A stretch of 32,166 nucleotides of DNA, taken from Anaerolineales bacterium UBA3905. GTDB taxonomy: Bacteria > Chloroflexota > Anaerolineae > Caldilineales > Caldilineaceae. The position numbers and the translations under genes were made by a program. The stretch covers positions 1-32,166 of the forward strand of contig DGFH01000059.1 of the NCBI GenBank assembly GCA_002391565.1. The letters are read 5' to 3'. The notes beneath the pieces were generated by a model. That model saw only the letters and a program-made list of their open reading frames with translations. It was not told the DNA's origin and searched no databases. The number at the start of each line of letters is the position of its first letter. Position 1 is the first letter of the stretch. Shown piece after piece: positions 1-8,632 of the stretch.

Positions 1-19
1 AGATGTGTATAAGAGACAG
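1..19. other. Tn5/Nextera mosaic-end adapter (sequencing artefact)
   Basis: The first 19 bases, AGATGTGTATAAGAGACAG, are identical to the transposase mosaic end used in Nextera library preparation. They sit exactly at the contig edge. This is residual adapter and not genome sequence, so the interruption of the adjoining permease gene is an assembly edge and not a biological truncation. Confidence 0.95.
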
Positions 20-564
20 CCGATGCCGCCCCAGATGCCGATGAAGCCGACGGTGTACAGCCCCAGCTTGAAGAAGGGCATCTCATATTGCAGGCTGAGC
101 CAGGGCAGGGCGAACTGCTCCAGCCCGACGCTGCGCAACGCGTTGTTGACGAGCCCAAAGCTGGGGTTGAGCGTCATGCTCCAGAGCACGGCAATGGCGG
201 GCAGCGCCAGCACATTGGGAAAGAAGAAGGTGACGCGGAACGCCTTGTAGCCGCGCGGCTTCTCGGCGATCAGCGCCGCCGCCACCAGACCCAAAAAGAC
301 CGTCGCCAGCGAGAAGATCACCAGGAACGCATTGTGCGAGAGGTAGAGCCGCACATTGTAGAAATCCGCCGGGTCGCTGAGTTCGCGCCAGAGCCGTGCA
401 AAGTTGTCCATGCCGATGAAGGTCATGTTGCTCGTCAGCCCTGACCAGCGGAAGAAGCTGATGTAGATGCCGCGCAGCGACGGATAGACGCTGAAGACGG
501 TGTAGATCAACAGCCCCGGCGCCAGGAAGGGGATGATCAACTTCCACTGTTCACGACGCAGCAT
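20..564 (-). CDS. Sugar ABC transporter permease, MalF/UgpA-like, 3' end cut off by the contig edge
   Basis: Reading the minus strand from ATG at 564 gives about 181 residues with no stop before the adapter. The protein begins MLRREQWKLIIPFLAPGLL, then a membrane segment (about residues 9-30), the phrase FIGMDNF, a second membrane segment (about 82-103), and FFFPNVLALPAIAVLWSM. This is the usual N-terminal half of a MalF/UgpA-type CUT1 permease. Family members are about 290-310 residues, so roughly 40 percent is missing, including the EAA loop that contacts the ATPase. An AGGAG ribosome site (minus strand, 571-575) lies six bases before the ATG. The gene follows the solute-binding protein gene on the same strand, so it probably forms the inner-membrane channel of the same sugar importer. 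The substrate cannot be read from the sequence. Confidence 0.88.
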
Positions 565-583
565 GGTTGGCTCCTAAAATGGG

Positions 584-750
584 ACGTGTTTCGTGGTGCG
601 TGGTGCGTGTTGCGTGGTGCGTGCTACGTGTTGCGTGGTGCGTGTTGCGTGCTACGTGTTGCATAGTGGTCTTCATGCACAGCACAGCCCACTGTTCAGC
701 AAGACACGCAACACGTAACACGTAACACGTAACACGTAACACGTAACACG
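584..750. repeat. Inverted array of 7-bp units (core CGTG) between binding-protein and permease genes
   Basis: From 584 to 667 the plus strand is a run of 12 units of exactly 7 bp, mostly of the form [A/G]CGTG[G/T/C]T (acgtgtt, gcgtggt, gcgtgct); the last unit is degenerate. From 704 to 750 the same unit recurs in the opposite orientation (acacgta repeated at 7-bp intervals). A 36-bp unique centre separates the two arms, so the transcript could fold into a long imperfect hairpin. Its place between a solute-binding-protein gene and its permease gene is where an mRNA stem-loop would lower expression of the permease relative to the binding protein; that role is inference. A related array ends the window at 32115-32166. 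Confidence 0.85.
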
Positions 751-759
751 ATTCGCTCG

Positions 760-2283
760 TTACGCCTTACACTCGTAGGTAATCTTGGTGATGGTGTCGT
801 CGTTGCGCGTCTCTTCGGCGGCGCGCTCCAGATTGGCAGCCATCTCCTCGGCGCTGAGTTTACCCCACAGCAGGTCGCCCATCGAATCGCCCCAGGTCTT
901 GCCCAGCAGTGGGTACGAACCCCAGTACGACTGGACGTAGTGACCCTCGGCGCGGTTGATCGCCTCGACGACGGAGGCCAACCCATCGCTCGGCGTGGCG
1001 CCCATCATGGCGTCCTTGATCGGCAGCGGCGATGCGATCTCCTCGGCCCAGAGACGGGCGTTGTCGGCGGAGTAGAACAGGCGCATCAGTTCCATGCCCC
1101 ACAGCGGGTTCTTGCCGTTGCCGATCTGCATGTCGGAGCCGCCTAGCGCCACTTCCAGCGCGTAGGGGAAGACCGTCGAATCCTTCGGCGCCGGCGCGCT
1201 GCAGAACTTCATGCGGAAGCCTTCCGGCGTGGTCGAAGCCTGTTCGCTCTCCAGCCACGTGCCGTTAGGAATCATCGCAACCTTGCCGTCCACGAACATC
1301 TGTTGCGACTCGGTGTGTGACATCGCCTCGGAGCCGGGATAAATCCAGCCGTTGGCGAAAATCTTTTGCAATTCCTTGATGCCCCAAATGAACTTCTCGT
1401 TCTGGAAGGCGCCAGGCTCCAGGTTGTTCATGGCGCAGTAGCCCTCGACGCCGACCGCCTTCCACAGCAAGCCCGACCCCATCATCATGAAGTAGCCAGG
1501 GTACTGCCCGGCATAGGTCCACGGCGGAATGACCTTGGCGATCTCCGCCTGCAGATCCATGAACTCTTCCCAGGTCAGGCTGTCGGGGCGGGGCCAGCCG
1601 TTCTGCTCGAAGAGGTCGGCGTTGTAGAAGATGCCGTAGGCGAACTGCGTCTGCGGGAAAGTCCAGGTGTGGTCGGTGAGACCGCTGTTCGCCGCAGCCA
1701 GCGCACCCGGGAACATGATGTTGCCGACGGTCTCGCCGTTGAAGCCATACGCCTCGACGTCGAGCAGGAAGTCGCCCGGCGCCACCAGATGCTCCTCCAC
1801 CGCCTTCTTCCAGTCGCCGCCCCACGCGCCCAGCGCATAGAACATCCAGTCGGGAATGTCGCCCGCCACCAGGCGCGGCTGAATCTTGTCCCAGATCGTC
1901 GGGTCGAAGTCCTTTTCCACCTGGACGCCGGGATGTTCCTTCTTCATCAGCTCGATGATCAGGTCGGCGTAGGCGTCGCCAAAACCGCCCTTGAAGCCAA
2001 CCATCGAGATCGGCTCAGCCGGCGGCTCGCCCAGGATTTCGTACCACTGCGCCTGTGTGATCGGTGTGCCGGGGACGTGGTCGGCGGGCAGGCGGCTCCA
2101 CTGTTCCTTGTTGTTGATGAAGTCGGCGCCGGCAAAGAGCGGCCCGGTCGTGGCGGGCGCGGCCGCCGGTGCGACAGGCAGTTGCCCGGTGCATGCGACC
2201 AACGCCGCCGCGCCGGCCGTCATACCGGCCAGACGCAAAAAGCCACGGCGGGTCAGGTGAAATGAAGCAGCAGGATGAAGCAT
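760..2283 (-). CDS. Extracellular sugar-binding lipoprotein of an ABC importer (family 1)
   Basis: This 507-residue protein captures a sugar outside the membrane and passes it to the permease encoded downstream. The N-terminus has a Tat motif (T-R-R-G-F-L-R-L at residues 11-18), a hydrophobic stretch, and a lipobox LVAC with Cys31, so it is probably exported folded and then lipid-anchored. The body matches solute-binding family 1 (CUT1 type), with long Trp/Tyr-rich segments and phrases such as VAMIPNGTWLESE near the middle. The start at 2283 is chosen over an upstream in-frame start (2370) because GGAGG lies just before it and because it places the signal at the N-terminus. The order regulator, binding protein, permease on one strand suggests one sugar-uptake locus. 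The substrate is unknown. Confidence 0.88.
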   Translation of the reverse strand: MLHPAASFHLTRRGFLRLAGMTAGAAALVACTGQLPVAPAAAPATTGPLFAGADFINNKEQWSRLPADHVPGTPITQAQWYEILGEPPAEPISMVGFKGGFGDAYADLIIELMKKEHPGVQVEKDFDPTIWDKIQPRLVAGDIPDWMFYALGAWGGDWKKAVEEHLVAPGDFLLDVEAYGFNGETVGNIMFPGALAAANSGLTDHTWTFPQTQFAYGIFYNADLFEQNGWPRPDSLTWEEFMDLQAEIAKVIPPWTYAGQYPGYFMMMGSGLLWKAVGVEGYCAMNNLEPGAFQNEKFIWGIKELQKIFANGWIYPGSEAMSHTESQQMFVDGKVAMIPNGTWLESEQASTTPEGFRMKFCSAPAPKDSTVFPYALEVALGGSDMQIGNGKNPLWGMELMRLFYSADNARLWAEEIASPLPIKDAMMGATPSDGLASVVEAINRAEGHYVQSYWGSYPLLGKTWGDSMGDLLWGKLSAEEMAANLERAAEETRNDDTITKITYECKA

Positions 2284-2314
2284 GGTCAATTCCTCCGTTA
2301 AGTAGTGAACAGGT

Positions 2315-2368
2315 CGAACAAAAAAGACAATAACGAACCAGGCGTCCACAAGGTGGACACTTCTTGTC
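2315..2368 (-). promoter_or_regulatory. Possible operator region upstream of the sugar-binding protein gene
   Basis: On the minus strand, GTTCG occurs twice, 19 bp apart (2334-2338 and 2315-2319), in an A/T-rich stretch 30-55 bp before the binding-protein start. A perfect 6-bp inverted repeat, GTCCAC-aag-GTGGAC, lies at 2343-2357, and a TTGACA hexamer at 2363-2368. DeoR-family operators often carry TTCG direct repeats, and a DeoR-type protein is encoded immediately upstream. No good -10 box is seen at the right spacing from TTGACA, so the exact promoter is uncertain. Confidence 0.3.
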
Positions 2369-2438
2369 AACCAAAGCTGGTTGCCGGTGGTTTGATCAAG
2401 TCGTCAGAAGTGGGGAGTCAATTAACAAACGAGCATCT

Positions 2439-3392
2439 TTAGCGCGTCGTCACCGCCCATTGAATAAACGCCTCGGCATATTGAAAACGCGCCGTCGTCG
2501 CGCCGCGAAACCGATTCAACCCCAAACTGCCGTCATCGTAGGGAACCATCACCAGCTGGCTGGCATATTGCCGGATCGCCGCCAGCTTGGTTTCGACATA
2601 CGGCGTGATGTCAAGATAAAGATTCGGGCGCTGGATCGGCGTCCACATTTCGTAATAGCGCACCTCTTCGACCGCCCACGCTCGATCCGCCAGCGTGGGG
2701 AAAGCGCCCCAGCCTGCACGCGGCACCGCATCGCTGACCAGCTGCGACGCCACGCGATGGTCGGAGTGACTCTCGTCGGCGTGCGGTGCGTAGACGATCG
2801 ATGGCCGATAGCGGTTGATCAGCCGCACGAACTCGCGCAGCAGGTCGGGCGTCCACCCCATGAAGCCGTCGTCGAGATCGAGATAGACCTGCCGCACGAT
2901 GCCGAGCACCTGCCCCGCCTTCTCCGCCTCGGCTTTGAGCGTGCGCTCCGAGGTCTTGGGGTCCATCTCGTGACCCGGCACGGTGCTGCCACTGTCGCCC
3001 CGGCTCATGAAGACCACCACCACGCGGTCGCCTTTGGCGGTGTGGCGGGCAATTGCGCCGCCACAGCCGATGGCTTCATCATCGAAGTGCGGCGCAAAGA
3101 CCAGGATCGAGCGGCGTGCGCCGTTTGGCCCGTTGCCTTCCGCCTGTTCCGCCGTATCGAACATGCGGTTGACGATTTGCGGTTGCTCGATTGCTGATTG
3201 AACGCTCACCGCACCGCCATGCACGCGCCTGATGCGCCCCTGTTCGCTCAACGCCTGTAGATCGCGTCGCGCCGTCGCCACGCTGATTGAAAAGTAACGA
3301 CACACATCCGTGATCGTGACGCGGCGGTTGAGGTCGATCCAGTCTGCAATTTGTTCTTGCCGCTGCAAGACGGCTACTGAAAGATCTGTCAT
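2439..3392 (-). CDS. DeoR-type HTH domain fused to PIG-L/LmbE-family deacetylase
   Basis: This 317-residue protein joins two families. Residues about 8-65 form a DeoR-type winged helix: the recognition helix region ISVATARRDLQAL is followed by the family signature RRVHGGAV. From about residue 95 to the end it is a PIG-L/LmbE zinc deacetylase, with PHFDDE at 101-106 (usual form PHPDDE) and a second metal motif HADESHSDH at 204-212. Normal DeoR proteins carry a sugar-phosphate-sensing domain where this one has the deacetylase. The ATG at 3392 is chosen because a TTG further upstream (3428) lies inside the predicted -10 box. Its position beside a sugar importer suggests a regulator, an enzyme for N-acetylated sugars, or both. 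Metal ligands look intact, so catalysis is plausible. Confidence 0.82.
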   Translation of the reverse strand: MTDLSVAVLQRQEQIADWIDLNRRVTITDVCRYFSISVATARRDLQALSEQGRIRRVHGGAVSVQSAIEQPQIVNRMFDTAEQAEGNGPNGARRSILVFAPHFDDEAIGCGGAIARHTAKGDRVVVVFMSRGDSGSTVPGHEMDPKTSERTLKAEAEKAGQVLGIVRQVYLDLDDGFMGWTPDLLREFVRLINRYRPSIVYAPHADESHSDHRVASQLVSDAVPRAGWGAFPTLADRAWAVEEVRYYEMWTPIQRPNLYLDITPYVETKLAAIRQYASQLVMVPYDDGSLGLNRFRGATTARFQYAEAFIQWAVTTR

Positions 3393-3426
3393 GATTGACT
3401 TGAGCAACAACGAGCGGACACCAACC

Positions 3427-3455
3427 AAAATACGTCACAAAACAGTCATAGTCAA
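3427..3455 (-). promoter_or_regulatory. Sigma70-type promoter for the DeoR/PIG-L gene
   Basis: On the minus strand, TTGACT (3450-3455) and TATTTT (3427-3432) are separated by exactly 17 bp. Transcription would start near 3420, giving a leader of roughly 28 bases before the ATG at 3392. This excludes the TTG start at 3428. Confidence 0.55.
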
Positions 3456-3461
3456 GAATTT

Positions 3462-3563
3462 GAGCGATAATAGCATCATAAGCGAACGAAAAGGCGTCAA
3501 AATTGTAAATTTAATGCACATTCGCTCACTATTGCGTCGCAGAACTTAAAAGGGTTCGCTCAC
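3462..3563. promoter_or_regulatory. Cluster of TTCGCT motifs in the regulator's upstream region
   Basis: TTCGCTCAC occurs twice in direct orientation at 3521-3529 and 3555-3563, 34 bp apart, and the complementary AGCGAA at 3482-3487 is followed by CGAAAA, so the minus strand reads TTTTCGTTCGCTT. Related GAGCGA lies at 3462-3467. TTCG-type repeats are typical of DeoR-family operators, so autoregulation is plausible. No protein-binding evidence is available. Confidence 0.3.
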
Positions 3564-3575
3564 GCATTGTAACAC

Positions 3576-4670
3576 CTACAAGACCTGGATCGCTTTTTGG
3601 GGTAACATCACTGTCCAGTGGCGGTCTTCGGCGATGTGCAGCCGCTCATGGATGTAGACCGGTACATTGAGTTCCAGATCGTAGAGGGCATCGGGGCGCA
3701 AACGCTCGCCAGGCTCAGCACGCAGATAAAGCGTACAGGTGGAGCCGTCGCTCATTTCGTCCACGATAACGCCGTGCAAGGTGTTTCGACGCGCGAGCGT
3801 CTGTGCATCCTTGCGCACCAGCATGATGCGCTCAGGTCGAATGGCGAGTGTAACTGGATTGCCGGGGCGCAATCGCGCAGTGGGTGGCGCCTCCAATAGC
3901 AGGTTGCCAACGCGCACCAGCATCACTTCATCAGCAATAGCGACAACCTGCCCTGTGAGAAAGTTCCGACTGCCCGTCAGTCGCGCGACATCCTGATTGA
4001 CAGGGTGGGCGACAACCTCCGCCGGCGCACCACACTGCAGCACTCGGCCCTCAACCAGTACAGCCAGTTGATCCGCCAGCAAATAGGCTTCGCCAAAGTC
4101 ATGGGTGATGAAGATCACAGGAAGGTGCAGACTCCGTTGCAGGGCAAGCAAATCGTGGCGCAACAGGGCGCGCGTGGGTGCATCCAGGGCAGAGAATGGC
4201 TCGTCCAGCAACAGTGCGTGCGGTTGGGTGACAAGCGCGCGCGCCAGCGCCACGCGTTGTTGTTGCCCGCCGCTCAATTCCTGGGGACGGCGGGCAGCGT
4301 AACCGGTCAGCCCGACACGCTCCAACATTGCGTCAACGGTCTTCTGTCGTTCGCTGCGGCTCAACCTCCGCAAGCCAAAGGCAACGTTGTCGCCCACGCT
4401 CAAATGCGGAAAGAGCAGGTAATCCTGCATTACGTAGCCGATCCGGCGGCGTTGGGGCGGCAGATCAATGCTGGCGGCGCTATCGAAGAAGGTGAGACCA
4501 TTCAACGTAATGCGCCCGGCGTCGGGTCGGGCCAGACCGGCGATGCAGGCCAGTGTCATGCTCTTGCCTGCGCCCGACGGCCCAAAAAGCGCTGTAACGC
4601 CGGGCGGCGCGTTGAGTTCAAGCGTCAGGTCAAAGGTGGGTAGACGTTTGTGTAGTTGAATCGCAAGCAT
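3576..4670 (-). CDS. modC: Molybdate ABC transporter ATP-binding protein ModC
   Basis: This 364-residue ATPase powers molybdate (possibly also tungstate) uptake at the cytoplasmic face. Visible motifs are Walker A GPSGAGKS at 30-37, the Q-loop MQDYLLFPHLSV near 81-92, signature LSGGQQQR at 132-139, Walker B LLLDEP at 153-158 followed by the D-loop SALD, and the switch His190 in ITHD. The last 75 residues or so resemble the TOBE/Mop-type regulatory domain found in ModC. The length matches the family (about 350-370). The stop of modB and this start are separated by a single base, so translation is probably coupled. The neighbouring modA and modB genes make the assignment firm; specificity between molybdate and tungstate cannot be read directly. 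Confidence 0.92.
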   Translation of the reverse strand: MLAIQLHKRLPTFDLTLELNAPPGVTALFGPSGAGKSMTLACIAGLARPDAGRITLNGLTFFDSAASIDLPPQRRRIGYVMQDYLLFPHLSVGDNVAFGLRRLSRSERQKTVDAMLERVGLTGYAARRPQELSGGQQQRVALARALVTQPHALLLDEPFSALDAPTRALLRHDLLALQRSLHLPVIFITHDFGEAYLLADQLAVLVEGRVLQCGAPAEVVAHPVNQDVARLTGSRNFLTGQVVAIADEVMLVRVGNLLLEAPPTARLRPGNPVTLAIRPERIMLVRKDAQTLARRNTLHGVIVDEMSDGSTCTLYLRAEPGERLRPDALYDLELNVPVYIHERLHIAEDRHWTVMLPQKAIQVL

Positions 4671-4671
4671 G

Positions 4672-5334
4672 TCACACGACGCGCCGATTGATGCGACGCG
4701 CCACAGCCAGTAGCGTCACAGCCAACACTGTAATCAGCAACACCATCTCATTCGCCTCATCCTGACGATTGGCCTGCACCAGGTCGTAGATGTAAAGCGA
4801 CATCGTCTGCGTACGTCCAGGAATGTTGCCGGCCACCATCAGTGTGGCGCCAAAGTCACCCAGGGCGCGGGCAAAGGTGAGCGCCGTGCCTGCCACGATG
4901 CTGCGCCAGGTCAGCGGCAGCGTCACGCGCCAGAAAATGGCCCACTCCGAACGTCCTAACGTGCGCGCCACGCCCTCCAGCCGGGGATCGACGCCCTCGA
5001 AGCCGGTGCGCACGCTCTCCACCATCAGTGGAAAGGCGGCAATGGCCGCCGCAATCACAGCGCCGCGCCAGGTGAAGACCAGCGGAAAACCAATCGTCGC
5101 CAGCCAACGCCCCAGTGGACTCTGCGCACCCAACGTAACGAGCAGATAGTAACCAAGCACGGTGGGCGGCAACACCAACGGCAGCATGGCGAATGCTCCC
5201 AATGCGTCACGCCCAGGGAAGCGCTTTCGCGCCAGCAGCCATGCCAGCGGCACGCCAGTTGCCAACACCAACAACGTCGCGGTTATGGTCACTTGCAGGG
5301 AGAGCCACAAAGGCGCCCAATTCGCGTCCGCCAT
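4672..5334 (-). CDS. modB: Molybdate ABC transporter permease ModB
   Basis: This 220-residue inner-membrane channel subunit of the molybdate importer has about five hydrophobic segments. It carries the ModB/CysT-type phrases LPLVLPPTVLGYYLL (about 51-65) and RALGDFGATLMVAGNIPGRT near 155-175; the second is the EAA-loop region that docks on the ATPase. The length is normal for bacterial ModB (about 220-230). It starts four bases after the modA stop and ends one base before modC, so the three genes form one operon. Confidence 0.92.
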   Translation of the reverse strand: MADANWAPLWLSLQVTITATLLVLATGVPLAWLLARKRFPGRDALGAFAMLPLVLPPTVLGYYLLVTLGAQSPLGRWLATIGFPLVFTWRGAVIAAAIAAFPLMVESVRTGFEGVDPRLEGVARTLGRSEWAIFWRVTLPLTWRSIVAGTALTFARALGDFGATLMVAGNIPGRTQTMSLYIYDLVQANRQDEANEMVLLITVLAVTLLAVARRINRRVV

Positions 5335-5338
5335 GCCA

Positions 5339-6298
5339 CTATTCTTTCAGTTCGCCTGGCAGCACGAAGCCGTACCGCTGCATGATCGGGCGGCCTTCCG
5401 GCCCATTGATGAAGGCGGCAAAGGCGCGGGCGGCGTCGGGTTGGGAAGAAGATTTCACTACGGCCAGCGCCTGACGCAAAGGTGTGTGCAGGTCGGCGTC
5501 GATCAGCTTCCATGTGATCTCTGGAACGTCAGCAACGGAAAGCGCCACGATGCCTGCCTGCGCATCGCCTGTCTGGATGTACTGAAGCGTCTGACGCACA
5601 TTTTCACCATAGACAAGCCTGGGTTCGACAGCCTCCCAAACGCCAGCATGGATGAGCGCCTCTTTCGCCGCCACGCCATAGGGTGCATGCTCTGGATTGG
5701 CAATGGTGATATGCTGGATGGCCGGGTTGCGCAGATCATCCAGCGCAACGGCAGTGACGCCCGCTGCGCGGTTGACCGCCAGCACGATCCGTCCTTCGGC
5801 ATAGAGGGCGATAGTGTCATCGATGACCAGCCCCTTGTCGCGTAGCTCCTCAACAAAGGCAATGTTGGCCGCCGCGAACAGGTCGAACGGCGCGCCGCTC
5901 TCAATCTGTTGCGCCAGCTGGCCGGTGGAGCCAAAGACCAGCGTCACCGGTTGACCGGTCTGCGCTTCATACAGGGCTGCAATGTCCGTGAAGGCAAATT
6001 GCAGATCTGCCGCTGCCGCCACGGTGAGTGGTGCAGGCGTAGCCAATACCGGCGGTGTAGATACAGACGCCGGCTGTTCGGCGCAGGCTGCTATCAACCA
6101 CATCATCAGCAGGTTTGCTATCAGCAGGCTGCGTCTCACCCCATGTCGCCCATGCCGACAGTCGCCACTGCGTCGGGTGTATTGGTGCATAGCCACTGCA
6201 GATTGCATGGGCTTTGCTGCAAGCCATTTGTGCATGCGCATGAGCGACAGGTGCGCACCCCAAAATGCTGAAAAACGTTGCAACTGATTCGATGTCAT
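5339..6298 (-). CDS. modA: Molybdate-binding lipoprotein ModA
   Basis: This is the extracellular binding protein of the molybdate importer. The mature domain begins LTVAAAADLQFAF and continues with FGSTGQLAQQI and APFDLFAAA, the regions that form the oxyanion pocket in ModA. Further hallmarks are GRIVLAVNR and PEHAPYGVAAKE. A hydrophobic segment ending in the lipobox LIAAC marks it as a lipoprotein. The open frame from ATG 6298 gives 319 residues, with an unusually long, basic N-terminal part before the hydrophobic core. No start has a good ribosome site. A GTG at 6139 (MRRSLLIANLLMMW...) would give a standard signal and 266 residues, close to the family norm, and may be the true start. The family call is strong; the start is uncertain. 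Confidence 0.88.
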   Translation of the reverse strand: MTSNQLQRFSAFWGAHLSLMRMHKWLAAKPMQSAVAMHQYTRRSGDCRHGRHGVRRSLLIANLLMMWLIAACAEQPASVSTPPVLATPAPLTVAAAADLQFAFTDIAALYEAQTGQPVTLVFGSTGQLAQQIESGAPFDLFAAANIAFVEELRDKGLVIDDTIALYAEGRIVLAVNRAAGVTAVALDDLRNPAIQHITIANPEHAPYGVAAKEALIHAGVWEAVEPRLVYGENVRQTLQYIQTGDAQAGIVALSVADVPEITWKLIDADLHTPLRQALAVVKSSSQPDAARAFAAFINGPEGRPIMQRYGFVLPGELKE

Positions 6299-6451
6299 AC
6301 TGGCTATTGTCTATGCCAGACGCAGATCGGGCAAACCGATCAGGTGAACCAACGCAAATGTTGCTCTTAGCCGGCGCATTCTGACACTCAGCCATGCCAC
6401 GCCAGAGGCGATGAGTACAGCGACTGTTTTCACAATATCAGGATTGGTTGC

Positions 6452-6958
6452 TTATGTTCTCTGCAGCGCCCACAACTGGCGCGTCAGTTCAGCGTGACCG
6501 ATGTGGCGGCTCATGTGCTCAAAGGCGTGCTGGATATCGTAACGCACGGTCAGCAGGCGTTCTGGTTGGTGTGGATGGGGGCGACTGGCTTCCAGATCAT
6601 GCAGCGTCAGGCTATCGAGCAGCAGTTTTGTGTACTCCAACATGCGCCGGGAGCGGGCGCGCAGATAGGTCGGATCGTGATTAGCTGGGCCAAATTCGTC
6701 GCTGCCCTCATCGCCATCGACAGCGCTCCACTCGATCCTCCCCAGCGTCCACTCGGCGCGGCGCAACAGGTAATAGGTCGAAGAAATGGCGTGGGCGATC
6801 AGCCAGCCCAGGCTGCCAGACGGTCCACGCCATGGACTGCGCTCGAAGGGCTTCCAAAGCAGCGCGTCGGCAGGCAGATCGTCCAACAACAGCTCGATGT
6901 CGCCGGTCATGTTCTCGAACATCTGGCGGTAGGTGGCAAGTTCGGATGGTGCGGGCAT
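6452..6958 (-). CDS. DinB-family (four-helix, metal-binding) protein
   Basis: This 168-residue protein resembles the DinB/YfiT superfamily of metal-binding four-helix bundles, several members of which are thiol-dependent transferases. The expected His residues are present: His56 in WLIAHAISSTYYLLRR, and His148 and His152 in the C-terminal stretch AFEHMSRHIGHAELTRQLW. The length is typical (150-180). The ATG at 6958 is preferred over an upstream ATG (7051) because GGAGA lies six bases before it and because the extra N-terminal residues come from a tandem repeat and are low in complexity. It is transcribed divergently from the aminomutase gene. The substrate is unknown; the name comes from a damage-inducible homologue and does not imply a repair role here. 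Confidence 0.75.
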   Translation of the reverse strand: MPAPSELATYRQMFENMTGDIELLLDDLPADALLWKPFERSPWRGPSGSLGWLIAHAISSTYYLLRRAEWTLGRIEWSAVDGDEGSDEFGPANHDPTYLRARSRRMLEYTKLLLDSLTLHDLEASRPHPHQPERLLTVRYDIQHAFEHMSRHIGHAELTRQLWALQRT

Positions 6959-6990
6959 AGGATGTCTCCATTCGCTGATTGACTCCGCCC

Positions 6991-7059
6991 GGCATGTTGA
7001 ATGCCGTATTGTTGAATGCCGTATTGTTGACGGAACGCTGTTTGTTGTCAACCAACAAA
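6991..7059. repeat. Tandem 15-bp repeat and small palindrome between the dinB-like and kamA genes
   Basis: GTTGAATGCCGTATT occurs twice in tandem (6996-7010, 7011-7025), followed by a partial third copy. A 7-bp inverted repeat, TTTGTTG-tcaac-CAACAAA, lies at 7041-7059. The region separates two divergent genes, so the palindrome could be an operator. No clear promoter boxes were identified. Confidence 0.5.
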
Positions 7060-7218
7060 ATTGCGTTGCGCACTAACTTGATTCACAATGCGTTGTTGCA
7101 TCGGATTGCCGCTGATGCTGCGGAGGCGCTGAATAGCACACCACCTGGCATCCATTTCGTGTGCATTTACACTCAGCATCGCAAGAGATTTTGTTGGTTG
7201 CACCAAAGGAAAGTAGCT

Positions 7219-8538
<1,320 letters not shown>

Positions 8539-8540
8539 GT

Positions 8541-8621
8541 GATTGAGAGATTAGGAGATTAGAGATTCGTCGCCAGTCGCCTAATCTCTCAGTCGTCTAA
8601 TCTCCAATCTCCAATCTCCAG
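8541..8621. repeat. Inverted array of short GATTAGAGA-type units between kamA and the ATP-grasp gene
   Basis: Directly after the kamA stop, the plus strand carries spaced GATT units (gattgaga, gattagga, gattaga, gattcg; 8541-8569). From 8579 the complementary units appear at 7-bp spacing (ctaatct, ccaatct, ccaatct). The arms can pair, for example AGAGATT with TAATCTCT across a GC-rich centre. The layout is the same as in the CGTG arrays at 584-750 and 32115-32166, but the unit is different. The next gene's ribosome site (AAAGGGA) starts immediately after it. Confidence 0.7.
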
Positions 8622-8632
8622 AAAGGGATTTC

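Noticed and set aside
584..750. Repeated short units that might suggest a CRISPR array
   Set aside because: Units are 7 bp with no spacers, and the two halves are in opposite orientation. No cas genes are present.
1366..2265. Long plus-strand open frame opposite the sugar-binding protein gene
   Set aside because: It is antisense to a clear family member with signal and lipobox. Its product is Arg/Gly/Val-rich with no domain, as expected of a shadow frame in GC-rich DNA.
2363..2368. TTGACA as the -35 box of the binding-protein promoter
   Set aside because: The hexamer is perfect, but no -10-like sequence lies 16-18 bp downstream; a GC-rich inverted repeat occupies that position.
3393..3428. 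Upstream TTG start for the DeoR/PIG-L protein, adding 12 residues
   Set aside because: The TTG lies within the predicted -10 box and has no ribosome site. The family normally begins close to the helix-turn-helix.
6299..6451. Molybdenum-cofactor riboswitch or ModE site upstream of modA
   Set aside because: I could not find the expected conserved stems or a ModE-type palindrome in the sequence before the gene.
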